A DNA stretch of 9,778 nucleotides from JADIYM01 sp964641945 (GTDB taxonomy: Bacteria; Acidobacteriota; Blastocatellia; UBA7656; JADIYM01), in contig CAZXLQ010000203.1 in assembly GCA_964641945.1 (NCBI GenBank), positions 1 to 9,778 on the forward strand, read 5' to 3'. The notes under the pieces are model-generated. The model was not told the origin of the DNA. It made no database searches and worked only from the letters and a program-made list of their open reading frames with translations. Every line of letters begins with the position of its first letter. Position 1 is the first letter of the stretch. Below, in pieces: positions 1 to 6,377 of the stretch. Position numbers and translations under genes: made by a program.

Positions 1-90
1 ACCGCACGTCGCGGCCTGCGGCCGACGGGGACCGCTTTCCCGACCGCACGTCGCGGCCTGCGGCCGACGGGGACCGCTCTCCCGACCGCA
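1..90. repeat. 42-bp tandem repeat, two full copies plus a 6-bp third start
   Basis: Positions 1-42 and 43-84 are the same 42-bp unit with a single difference (ctttcccg against ctctcccg). A third unit begins at 85 (accgca) and then diverges. Each unit contains a GC-rich inverted repeat, CGGCC-TGC-GGCCG, which could form a small hairpin. The array lies downstream of the 3' end of the minus-strand methyltransferase gene and may extend left of the window. No T-run follows the hairpins, so I do not call it a terminator. Function unknown. Confidence 0.85.
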
Positions 91-162
91 CTCGCTCAGC
101 ACGTCTGGCCGCTCGCTGGACTTCTGACCCTGACAAGCGCCAGCTGTGGGACATCCCCCTCG
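91..162. other. short non-coding stretch downstream of the methyltransferase
   Basis: GC-rich sequence between the tandem repeat and the stop codon of the minus-strand methyltransferase (TAG, read from 165 to 163). It contains gtgggacatccccctcgc followed by tacgctcc, which runs into the last codons of the gene. No gene, intrinsic terminator or tRNA is visible. Confidence 0.5.
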
Positions 163-1677
163 CTACGCTCCGGGTTCTGGGTCACCGATAGCCTCTTCTC
201 GCGGCCCGTTCGAAAACGTGCCAGCTGACCCAGTCGCCACGCTACTCACGTCCGGGGCCACGGTCTTCTCCAGAACAGCCGCGTAGAACCCGTCGGTTCC
301 GTGCCGATGCGGCCACAGCTCGAAGTACTTCATGTCGCCCGCCGCTGCCCGCGCCGCGTCGTACTCCGGTCCAGCGGGAAACGCCTTAGCAGCCGGAATG
401 ACACGGAACTCCGGATGCGCCTTAAGAAAGGCCCGCACCGGCGCCCCGTTTTCGTCATCCAGGATCGAGCACGTCGCATACACGACCCGTCCGCCGGGCG
501 CCACCAGTCCCGCAGCCTGCTCCAGCAACTCCGACTGGATGGCTGAGAGGCGGGCAACGTCCTCTTCCGTTATCCGCAACGTGATGTCCGGCGATCGGCG
601 CACGGTGCCGAGTCCGGAGCACGGCGCATCGACGACCACCCGGTCGAACTTCCCGCCGAGCCGCGCGACGACGTCCCGATAAGCCTCTTCCGACTCGACG
701 AGGCGCACGTTCTGCAGTCCCGATCGTCGTATGCGCTTCCTGGCCCGCGTCAGCTTCCGCGCGTCAGCGTCGTACGCGATGACTTCGCCCTTACCCTGCA
801 TGAGCGCACCAAGATGCAGCGTCTTGCCGCCGGCGCCGGCGCACAGATCGAGCACGCGTTGTCCGGGCTGAGGCGCGACGATGTGGCCGATGAGCTGACT
901 GCCCTCGTCCTGGATCTCGAACAATCCCGAGCGAAATGCCTCGGTCGCGAACACGTCGTGATCGCGCGACAGGATCAGCGCGTCGGGCGACAAGGTGCCG
1001 GGCTCCGAGGTGATGTGTTCGGCGGCGAGCGCCGCGGCGACCGACTCGAGCGTTCCGAGGGCCGTATTCACGCGCGCAGCCAGCGGCGGCTCCTCGTTGA
1101 GCGCGGTGAGCGCGGCCGAGACCTCCTTGCTGAAGCGCGTCCTCACGCGGCTGACGATCCACTCGGGGAACCCGAGCCTCTTGGCGAGCCAGGTCCCGGC
1201 CTTCGTTCGATAATTCGGCAGACCGCGCTTCGAGTCGAAGAACTCGGCGAGCGCATTGACCTCTGGGCGGCGCATCCGGAACGCCGTCGCAATGACGTCG
1301 AGTGTCTCGGGACGCTTCCAGCGCTGCGCGTCGAGCAGGGCAAACGCGATTGCCTGCGAGCCGGGCTCCATTGGCGGCATCTGTCGCGACCGATCCGCGA
1401 GATCCATCAGCTCATCGAGGTATAGACCGCGGCGCAGCGCGATGTATGCCAGCGACGCGGCCTCGCCGCGCGAGGCGGAATACTTGAGCGGCCGCGCCTT
1501 GAAGTCACGGGCAAAGACGAGGTCCGCCGGGGCGCGCGATTGGCGTACCTGAACGTAGAGCTCAGCGGCGCGGCGGACGGCCTCGAGAGATGGTTGGAGG
1601 GACGGGGAGGGTGACTTGCCGCGGCGCACGGCGGGCAGTCTACCACGTGGTCCATTGCGAGGCGTCCGTGCGGACAC
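163..1677 (-). CDS. rsmB: RsmB/RsmF-family 16S rRNA (cytosine-C5)-methyltransferase
   Basis: S-adenosylmethionine-dependent RNA m5C methyltransferase of the NOL1/NOP2/Sun family, probably modifying 16S rRNA in the cytoplasm. Counting from the GTG at 1677 (504 aa), the SAM-binding motif DLCAGAGGKT is at about 277-286, DAPCSG with the motif IV cysteine at 350-355, and ATCS with the catalytic motif VI cysteine at 401-404. The C-terminal signature HGTDGFYAAVL is near 459. The RVNT...QDEGSQLIG stretch before the SAM motif is typical of RsmB. The N-terminal third is helical but is not recognisably the NusB-like domain of E. coli RsmB, so the exact target base (C967 or another) is uncertain. The start is uncertain: the frame is open up to a GTG at 1752, but the first 22 or so residues from there are encoded by a palindromic repeat. 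GTG at 1677 or 1629 is more plausible, and none has a strong Shine-Dalgarno. About 33 residues follow the conserved core and look unstructured. Confidence 0.9.
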   Translation of the reverse strand: MSARTPRNGPRGRLPAVRRGKSPSPSLQPSLEAVRRAAELYVQVRQSRAPADLVFARDFKARPLKYSASRGEAASLAYIALRRGLYLDELMDLADRSRQMPPMEPGSQAIAFALLDAQRWKRPETLDVIATAFRMRRPEVNALAEFFDSKRGLPNYRTKAGTWLAKRLGFPEWIVSRVRTRFSKEVSAALTALNEEPPLAARVNTALGTLESVAAALAAEHITSEPGTLSPDALILSRDHDVFATEAFRSGLFEIQDEGSQLIGHIVAPQPGQRVLDLCAGAGGKTLHLGALMQGKGEVIAYDADARKLTRARKRIRRSGLQNVRLVESEEAYRDVVARLGGKFDRVVVDAPCSGLGTVRRSPDITLRITEEDVARLSAIQSELLEQAAGLVAPGGRVVYATCSILDDENGAPVRAFLKAHPEFRVIPAAKAFPAGPEYDAARAAAGDMKYFELWPHRHGTDGFYAAVLEKTVAPDVSSVATGSAGTFSNGPREEAIGDPEPGA

Positions 1678-1684
1678 GTTGGAA

Positions 1685-1794
1685 CTCTGTGTCTCGGTGC
1701 CTCGGTGTCTCTGTGTGCGAAGCTCTTTTGGAAGAGACAAAGAGCTTCGCACACAGAGGCACAGAGCCTCGGAGACACGGAGGCATAGGGGCTC
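1685..1794. repeat. palindromic repeat element, copy 1 (ACACGGAG-type units)
   Basis: A long imperfect inverted repeat fills the space between the cytochrome stop codon (1801) and the methyltransferase start. The perfect core is 19 bp: 1710-1728 pairs with 1739-1757 across a 10-nt loop. The core contains GCGAAGCTCTT and its complement AAGAGCTTCGC. Outside the core both arms continue as imperfect 8-bp units of the type ACAC(A/G)GAG, running to about 1794. Copy 2 at 2749-2870 has the same core and units but a different loop. Similar palindromes made of cacagag/cacggag units are, from memory, scattered in intergenic regions of many GC-rich bacterial genomes. No poly-T tract follows the stem, so it is not a classical terminator on either strand. 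Confidence 0.85.
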
Positions 1795-1800
1795 GCAACG

Positions 1801-2619
1801 CTACGGCGTCCCGAGATCCGGCAACGTCAACAGAAACTCGGTGATCGCCTCCACGTCGCCTGAGTTCAGATCGAGCGGCGGCATGACCGTAGGCACGAGT
1901 CCGCCGTCCCGGCGATGTCGCGCGACGAGTTGCGGGCTCGACACATACGCCGAGATGAAGGCCCGCGACCGTCGACCGCCGATCCCGTCGAGTCTCGGCC
2001 CGAACATCCCGCCGTACCGTCCGATCGCGTGGCATGACGCACAGCCGACGTCGAAGTAGAGTTTCCGGCCTCGCGCGCTCAAATCGCTCTCCTCGAGCGC
2101 AGTCCAGCCGTTCGGTGGCGCGGCGGCCTCGGGTGCAGTCTTCGGATCGTGCTTGCCGACCGAGTAACCACCCTTCGGTTCCGGCAGCGTCATCAGGTAC
2201 GCCACGATCGCGCGAACGTCCATCGCCGATACGACCTCGTGCCGCATGTAGCTCGGCTCCCAGGCCTTCAGTTCCGGAAACTCGTCGGTGAAGGCCTGCG
2301 GATCGCTTATCTGGCCGATCAGGAACCACTCTTCGCGCCGGGCACCGATTCCGTCGAGAGGGGGTCCGGCCACACCGCCCTTTCCGCCGATCGAATGACA
2401 GTCCGCGCATTTGAGTCGGCCGTACAGACGCTTGCCAAGATCGCTCTCCTTCGAGGGAGGACTGGGCGTGTAGGACTGCGGTGCAACCAACTTTGGCTTC
2501 AGCCTGGTGTCCTGTGCAGTCCCGCACGGAGCTGAGCCCATCGAAAGCACCACGGCGAACGCGAGGGCCGTCAGCGCTGCCGAAAACTGGAGTGTACGAG
2601 CCGCCGTGTTCCTCGTCAT
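1801..2619 (-). CDS. secreted diheme cytochrome c
   Basis: A 272-residue exported electron-transfer protein with two class I cytochrome c domains. Residues 1-36 form a signal peptide (positive N-terminus, hydrophobic AALTALAFAVVLSMG, likely cleavage near TAQ), which places it in the periplasm. Haem motifs are CADCH (71-75) and CASCH (193-197). Likely axial methionines are M125 (EPSYMRHEV) and M246 (PTVMPPLD), so each domain has its own Cys-Cys-His-Met set. The two halves share GGxxGPxLDGIG-type loops after the haem motif, consistent with an internal duplication. The ATG at 2619 has a good Shine-Dalgarno, GGGAGG at 2632-2627, 7 nt upstream. The redox partner is not evident from the neighbours; it could accept electrons from a dehydrogenase or donate to an oxidase. 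The overall layout is c4-like, but no subfamily is claimed. Confidence 0.93.
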   Translation of the reverse strand: MTRNTAARTLQFSAALTALAFAVVLSMGSAPCGTAQDTRLKPKLVAPQSYTPSPPSKESDLGKRLYGRLKCADCHSIGGKGGVAGPPLDGIGARREEWFLIGQISDPQAFTDEFPELKAWEPSYMRHEVVSAMDVRAIVAYLMTLPEPKGGYSVGKHDPKTAPEAAAPPNGWTALEESDLSARGRKLYFDVGCASCHAIGRYGGMFGPRLDGIGGRRSRAFISAYVSSPQLVARHRRDGGLVPTVMPPLDLNSGDVEAITEFLLTLPDLGTP

Positions 2620-2626
2620 GATGAAA

Positions 2627-2632
2627 CCTCCC
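2627..2632 (-). promoter_or_regulatory. Shine-Dalgarno of the diheme cytochrome gene
   Basis: Read on the minus strand this is GGGAGG, placed 7 nt before the ATG at 2619. It fixes the start of the cytochrome gene. Confidence 0.75.
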
Positions 2633-2657
2633 GGTCGTTACTCGCGTCAGGAACATC

Positions 2658-2676
2658 CACCGATCGGTGAATATTC
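2658..2676. promoter_or_regulatory. two adjoining palindromes upstream of the cytochrome gene (candidate operator)
   Basis: CACCGATCGGTG at 2658-2669 is a perfect 12-bp palindrome, and GAATATTC at 2669-2676 is a perfect 8-bp palindrome sharing one base with it. They sit 39-57 nt upstream of the cytochrome ATG, where a regulator or promoter element would be expected, in an AT-richer patch of an otherwise GC-rich region. No regulator is identified. Confidence 0.35.
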
Positions 2677-2748
2677 CGCAATAGACGACCCCTTCTGGGT
2701 CTTCGAGAGGATCGGAGCGAACCCCGTGCCAGAGTCGCCGCCGCCGAA

Positions 2749-2870
2749 CCTCCGTGTCTCAGTGCCTCAGTGCCTCCGCGTGCGAAGCTCTTAGACCAAC
2801 AATAAGAGCTCCGCACACGGAGACACGGAGACACGGAGACACGGAGGCACGGAGACACCGAGACACGGAG
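2749..2870. repeat. palindromic repeat element, copy 2 (ACACGGAG-type units)
   Basis: The left arm (2749-2793) and right arm (2803-2870) form a long imperfect hairpin. The inner 18 bp (2776-2793 against 2803-2820) pair with two mismatches around a 9-nt loop. The right arm from 2815 to 2870 is seven consecutive 8-bp units: ACACGGAG five times, with one GCACGGAG and one ACACCGAG. The core GCGAAGCTCTT is identical to that of copy 1 (1685-1794), while the loop sequences differ. The unit length of 8 is not a multiple of 3, and the element lies between genes, so it is not coding. Confidence 0.88.
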
Positions 2871-2892
2871 GTCGCAGGGCTTAGACTTGTCC

Positions 2893-2910
2893 CGCCCCGC
2901 CACCGGGGCG
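2893..2910 (+). other. GC-rich hairpin in the leader of the FG-GAP gene
   Basis: CGCCCCG-CCAC-CGGGGCG forms a perfect 7-bp stem with a 4-nt loop, 66 nt before the chosen ATG at 2977. No T-run follows. It may be a leader structure or simply part of a repeat. Confidence 0.4.
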
Positions 2911-2963
2911 TACGATCGCCTCCGTCGCCCCCGCTCGATGCCCTTCGAGCACGCCCGTTCGCC

Positions 2964-2970
2964 AGGAAAG
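2964..2970 (+). promoter_or_regulatory. Shine-Dalgarno deciding the start of the FG-GAP gene
   Basis: AGGAAAG lies 6 nt before the ATG at 2977. It favours this start over the TTG at 2887 and the ATG at 2938, and a signal peptide begins directly after it. Confidence 0.65.
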
Positions 2971-2976
2971 CTCGCC

Positions 2977-5289
2977 ATGCTGAAGTTCAATCGACGATCC
3001 GCCTGCGCAGGTCTCGCCAGCGCGGTCACGCTCTTCTCCGCCGGCGTCACGTCGCTCGCAGTCCAGCAACCCCTGGCGCCGGCCTTCGACGCGCCCGTCC
3101 AGAAGTGGATGCGCGGCGGCTGCGAAGCTGGCGGGTGCGACACGGGCTGGTATTCGTCCCCCGTCATCGTCGACCTCGATCGCGATGGCACTGCTGAAGT
3201 CGTCTGGGGAGCCTACGACGTAGTGTCGATCGACGGCGCCACCGGTACTACCGAGTGGCGTGCGACGAACGGCCAACGGGTCTGGCCAGGTGTTGCCGTT
3301 GCCGATCTGACCGGCGACGGCACGCTCGAAGTCATCGCCGGGCGCGGAGGCGACCAGCTGACCGTATACAACGCCTCGGGTGGAACGGTCTGGACCCGAA
3401 ACCCGTTCGGAGGAGGCGAAGTCCGCACCGTCGCCGTCGCCGACCTCGAGAACGACGGACAACTCGAGATCGTCGTCGCGCGCGCATCGCCAGGCGGCAC
3501 GCAGCAGATGTCGGTCTACGAGCCGGATGGCAGCGTGCGGCCAGGCTGGCCGGCCCGACGCAACGGCGAGCCGGGATTCGGTGCCGGGATGTTCAACGAG
3601 AACGTCACGGTCGGAGACCTCAACGCCGACGGATTCCGCGAGATCATCGTGCCGACCGACACGCACTACATCACATCGCTCGACCGCGGCGGAAATCAGC
3701 TGATGGCCAACGCCATCTACGGCGCGAACAAGGTCTGGAGCCAGGTCGGGGTGCACGTCGACCATTCCGTCGACCTCGTCGGCTTCGCGAACTGCGGGAC
3801 CGAACATCGGCCGAACTTCGCTAACTGCGCTCCGGCGATTGCCGATGTGAACCTCGACGGCGCCTTCGAGATGATCGTTCCGGGCGACGTGTACAACTGC
3901 GCCATCGGCGACAACGAGGACGGCGATCTCTACATAATGCCGTGGATCCTCAACATGGATCGCACCCGGTGGAGCGGAAGCGGATTCAACTGGACCTCGA
4001 TTCCCTCGCCTCCAGCCAATGCCGGACCACTGTCCGAAGACTTCAACATCATCGAGAACAACGTTCACAACGCGGTCGTGGTCGACCTCGATGGCGACGG
4101 GCTGCGCGAGATCCTCTTTCCATCCTACGACGGTCGCCTGCACGCCTATTGGCTCGATAAAACGCAACACGGCAACTGGCCGTACGACATCCCTGGCGCC
4201 GGCATCCGCTTCGCCAGCGAACCGGCGATCGTCGATCTCGACAACGACGGCGACGCCGAGGTCATTCTCACGTCCTGGCCCGAGAAGGCAGGCAACGGCG
4301 TCGGACACCTCCACGTCCTCGATCATCTTGGCAACCAGCTCTTTGCGCCGATCGCGCTTCCGGCCTCATTCCCGGCCGGAGACTGGAACGGCGGACTCGC
4401 CGCGCCGGCGATAGGAAACATCGACGCGGACGCCGATATCGAGATCGTCGTCGGAACCTCGTCGAGCGGCTGTGTCGCCTACGATGTCGGCAACTCGGCG
4501 AATGCGCGGATTCTGTGGAGTACCGGCCGTGGCGGACCGCTGCGAAACGGTGTCAACGCTGTCGGGACCGACACACCCGGGATCTACTTCCCGTCGACGG
4601 GCGCGTGGTTCGTGCGGAACGCCAACTCGCCGGGTGGCGCCACACTCGTGTACGGCTACGGACCCGCCGGACTTGGATGGGTGCCGGTCTCAGGCGACTT
4701 CACCGGCAATGGCGTGGTCTCGCCAGGTCTCTACGATCCAGCGACAGGGAATTTCTTCCTTCGCGTCGCGAACTCGCCGGGAGGAGCGAACCGGGTCTTC
4801 GGCTTCGGAGCTGGCGGTGCCGGATACACGCCGCTTGTCGGCGACTGGAACGGGGATGGAATGGACACGATCGGTCTTTACGACCCGGCGTCGGGGGCGT
4901 TTTTCCTGCGCAACGCGAATGCGCCCGGCGGCGCCGACATCGTGTTCTTCTTCGGACCTGGGGGCAGTCAGTTTCTGCCGATCACGGGCGACTGGAACGG
5001 AGACGGTCGCGACACCGTGGGAATCTACGCGCCTTCGACCGGGACGTTCTTCCTGAAGAACACGAACTCGCCGGGTGGGGCGGACCTTGCCTTCAGCTAC
5101 GGGCCGTCGAACGCGACACCGCTCGCGGGCGACTGGAATGCGGATCGCATCGACACGGTCGGCATCTACATTCCAGCTGGCGGCACCTGGTTTCTGCGCA
5201 ACTCGAACTCCCCAGGTGCTGCAAACCTGGTCTTCAGCTATGGACCGCCGAATGCGGTCCCGCTCGTTGGTAACTGGGACGGACAATAG
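2977..5289 (+). CDS. secreted FG-GAP/VCBS repeat protein with C-terminal 47-49 aa repeat array
   Basis: A 770-residue exported protein of unknown partner or substrate. Residues 1-30 (MLKFNRRSACAGLASAV...SLAVQQ) form a signal peptide. From about residue 60 to 515 there are some eight FG-GAP/VCBS repeats with Ca-binding-like cores: DLDRDG, DLTGDG, DLENDG, DLNADG, DVNLDG, DLDGDG, DLDNDG and NIDADA. They are each followed by an EI/EV-hydrophobic strand, and together they suggest a seven- or eight-bladed beta-propeller. From residue 532 to the end there are five different repeats with DTxGxY at the start, F(F/V)(L/V)RNxNSPGGA in the middle and GDWNGDG at the end. No LPXTG, PEP-CTERM or transmembrane anchor is seen at the C-terminus, so it is probably released or held non-covalently. 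Propellers of this kind usually mediate adhesion or ligand binding; no catalytic domain is visible. Confidence 0.88.
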   Translation: MLKFNRRSACAGLASAVTLFSAGVTSLAVQQPLAPAFDAPVQKWMRGGCEAGGCDTGWYSSPVIVDLDRDGTAEVVWGAYDVVSIDGATGTTEWRATNGQRVWPGVAVADLTGDGTLEVIAGRGGDQLTVYNASGGTVWTRNPFGGGEVRTVAVADLENDGQLEIVVARASPGGTQQMSVYEPDGSVRPGWPARRNGEPGFGAGMFNENVTVGDLNADGFREIIVPTDTHYITSLDRGGNQLMANAIYGANKVWSQVGVHVDHSVDLVGFANCGTEHRPNFANCAPAIADVNLDGAFEMIVPGDVYNCAIGDNEDGDLYIMPWILNMDRTRWSGSGFNWTSIPSPPANAGPLSEDFNIIENNVHNAVVVDLDGDGLREILFPSYDGRLHAYWLDKTQHGNWPYDIPGAGIRFASEPAIVDLDNDGDAEVILTSWPEKAGNGVGHLHVLDHLGNQLFAPIALPASFPAGDWNGGLAAPAIGNIDADADIEIVVGTSSSGCVAYDVGNSANARILWSTGRGGPLRNGVNAVGTDTPGIYFPSTGAWFVRNANSPGGATLVYGYGPAGLGWVPVSGDFTGNGVVSPGLYDPATGNFFLRVANSPGGANRVFGFGAGGAGYTPLVGDWNGDGMDTIGLYDPASGAFFLRNANAPGGADIVFFFGPGGSQFLPITGDWNGDGRDTVGIYAPSTGTFFLKNTNSPGGADLAFSYGPSNATPLAGDWNADRIDTVGIYIPAGGTWFLRNSNSPGAANLVFSYGPPNAVPLVGNWDGQ
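4570..5286 (+). repeat. five in-frame repeats of 147, 147, 147, 141 and 135 bp
   Basis: Unit starts are 4570, 4717, 4864, 5011 and 5152, all in frame inside the FG-GAP gene. Each unit encodes DT(I/V)G(L/I)Y, then a (W/F)F(L/V)(R/K)NxNSPGGA segment, then GDWNGDG or a variant (GDFTGNG, GDWNADR, GNWDGQ). Units 4 and 5 lack two residues after the FSYGP segment. The copies have diverged at the DNA level, which points to old duplication rather than recent expansion. Confidence 0.85.
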
Positions 5290-5517
5290 GGTCCACGGAT
5301 TGCACAGATCGAGCAGATCCGCGCATGGCTGAAGCGTACCCCACCGATTTGGCCGTTCTGTGTTCGTCCACGGACGAAATTCCTCGCGCCAGCCGATTCA
5401 TCCGTGGTACAGAGTTTCTCGTCGGGCGATGCCAATCACCGACGGGCTCACCAGTCACATTACATTCGACATCACCACAACGAACCGGGCGGCGACGGGC
5501 GCCGCGGGCACGCACGT
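5290..5517. other. intergenic region with degenerate inverted repeat
   Basis: There are 228 nt between the FG-GAP protein and the FGE-fold protein. CCACGGAT (5293-5300) and ATCCGTGG (5400-5407) form 8-bp inverted arms. The left arm continues as ccacggattgcacagat, similar to another bacterial intergenic repeat type that I recall. TCGTCC-AC-GGACGA in the middle is a small hairpin. Plus-strand transcription of the next two genes may start here, but no clear promoter boxes are seen. Confidence 0.4.
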
Positions 5518-6372
5518 ATGACGAACCCACTTCGCCGTCGTGGTCTCTCACGATCTCTCTCTCTGTTTCTCGGGCTCGGTTGCCTCGGTATTGTGGCCGG
5601 CCAGGGAATCGTCGCTTCGGCGCAGAAGACGACCAGGAAACCTGCGCCGGGCGCGGCTGCAAGAGACAGGACCGAACGTCGCATCTCGGTACCGGTGAAA
5701 GGCGCGGGCTCTATCGAGCTCGTGCTTGTCGATCCGGGGTCGTTTTCGATGGGATCGACGGTCAAGGCTGACGAGGGACCCGTCCGAACGGTGACGCTGA
5801 CTCGAGGATTCTATTTCGCAAAGACGGAGGTCTCGCAGGCTCTATTCAGGGCGGTGATGGGCAAGAACCCAAGCCAGTACGATGGCGCGGACTTGCCTGC
5901 GGAGCGTGTGACCTGGACCGAAGCAAACGAGTTCGCGCGTCGGCTCAGCGCGTCGACCGGGCGGAAGTTCCGGCTCCCCACGGAGGCGGAGTGGGAGTAT
6001 GCGTGCCTGGGTGGGACCGAGGGCCCATACGGCTACGGGAGCGACGAGGCGAAGCTGGGAACACACGCGTGGTTCGAGGGCAACTCGAGGGCAGAGACGC
6101 ACCCGGTCGGAACCAGGACCGCCAACAAGTGGGGAATCCACGACATGCATGGCAACGTCTGGGAATGGTGTTCCGACTGGTATACGGATCAGCCGGGGTC
6201 GGGTACGTTGACAGATCCCACAGGACCGGCGACCGGCACGAACAAGGTCCTGCGCGGCAGTTCGTACGGCGGTGGGGTCGGGAGTTGCCGATGTGCGAAC
6301 CGGTTGTCGTTTGATCCGAACGAGCGATTCGTGGCGAGCGGGGTTCGAGTGGTGATGGAGTTGAGCCGTTAG
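5518..6372 (+). CDS. secreted FGE-sulfatase (SUMF1)-fold protein
   Basis: A 284-residue protein with the formylglycine-generating enzyme/SUMF1 fold. The ATG at 5518 precedes a signal peptide or N-terminal anchor (RRRGLSRSLSLFLGLGCLGIVAG, probable cleavage near ASAQ, residues 1-36), so the domain should act outside the cytoplasm. Family marks are PGSFSMGS (73-80), RLPTEAEWEYA (152-162), GIHDMHGNVWEWCSDW (206-221) and VLRGSSY (244-250). The C-terminal segment has SCRCANR (C257 and C259) instead of the cysteine spacing of true FGE (human C336 and C341), so copper-dependent formylglycine formation is doubtful. Many bacterial members of this fold have other or unknown roles. The stop codon is 5 nt before the next start, so the two genes are probably co-translated. 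No sulfatase gene is seen in the window. Confidence 0.88.
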   Translation: MTNPLRRRGLSRSLSLFLGLGCLGIVAGQGIVASAQKTTRKPAPGAAARDRTERRISVPVKGAGSIELVLVDPGSFSMGSTVKADEGPVRTVTLTRGFYFAKTEVSQALFRAVMGKNPSQYDGADLPAERVTWTEANEFARRLSASTGRKFRLPTEAEWEYACLGGTEGPYGYGSDEAKLGTHAWFEGNSRAETHPVGTRTANKWGIHDMHGNVWEWCSDWYTDQPGSGTLTDPTGPATGTNKVLRGSSYGGGVGSCRCANRLSFDPNERFVASGVRVVMELSR

Positions 6373-6377
6373 GAACC

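Larger units (their letters stand above)
2620..2976. other. divergent intergenic region between cytochrome and FG-GAP genes
   Basis: A 357-nt region separating two divergently read genes, so it should hold both promoters. From left to right it has the cytochrome Shine-Dalgarno, two adjoining palindromes at 2658-2676, the second copy of the palindromic repeat element (2749-2870), a GC hairpin (2893-2910) and the Shine-Dalgarno of the FG-GAP gene. I cannot point to convincing -35/-10 boxes on either strand. The open frame on the plus strand back to a TTG at 2887 is judged leader, not protein. Confidence 0.6.

Noticed and set aside
1710..1757. Intrinsic terminator between the cytochrome and methyltransferase genes
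   Set aside because: The stem is strong but no T-run follows on either strand, and the same structure recurs upstream of a gene at 2749-2870, so it is better explained as a dispersed repeat.
1640..2656. 338-residue minus-strand frame overlapping the cytochrome gene
   Set aside because: The cytochrome frame has two haem motifs, a signal peptide and a Shine-Dalgarno. This frame has none and runs into the palindromic repeat.
2815..2870. CRISPR-like array at the 8-bp units
   Set aside because: The units are 8 bp and contiguous with no spacers, and they form one arm of a palindrome.
2887..2976. N-terminal extension of the FG-GAP protein from the TTG at 2887
   Set aside because: The ATG at 2977 has a good Shine-Dalgarno and begins a clean signal peptide; the extension lacks both.
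2881..4326. 481-residue open frame on the minus strand opposite the FG-GAP gene
   Set aside because: It is antisense to a well-supported gene with repeated domains, has no recognisable motif, and reflects the GC-rich codon bias.
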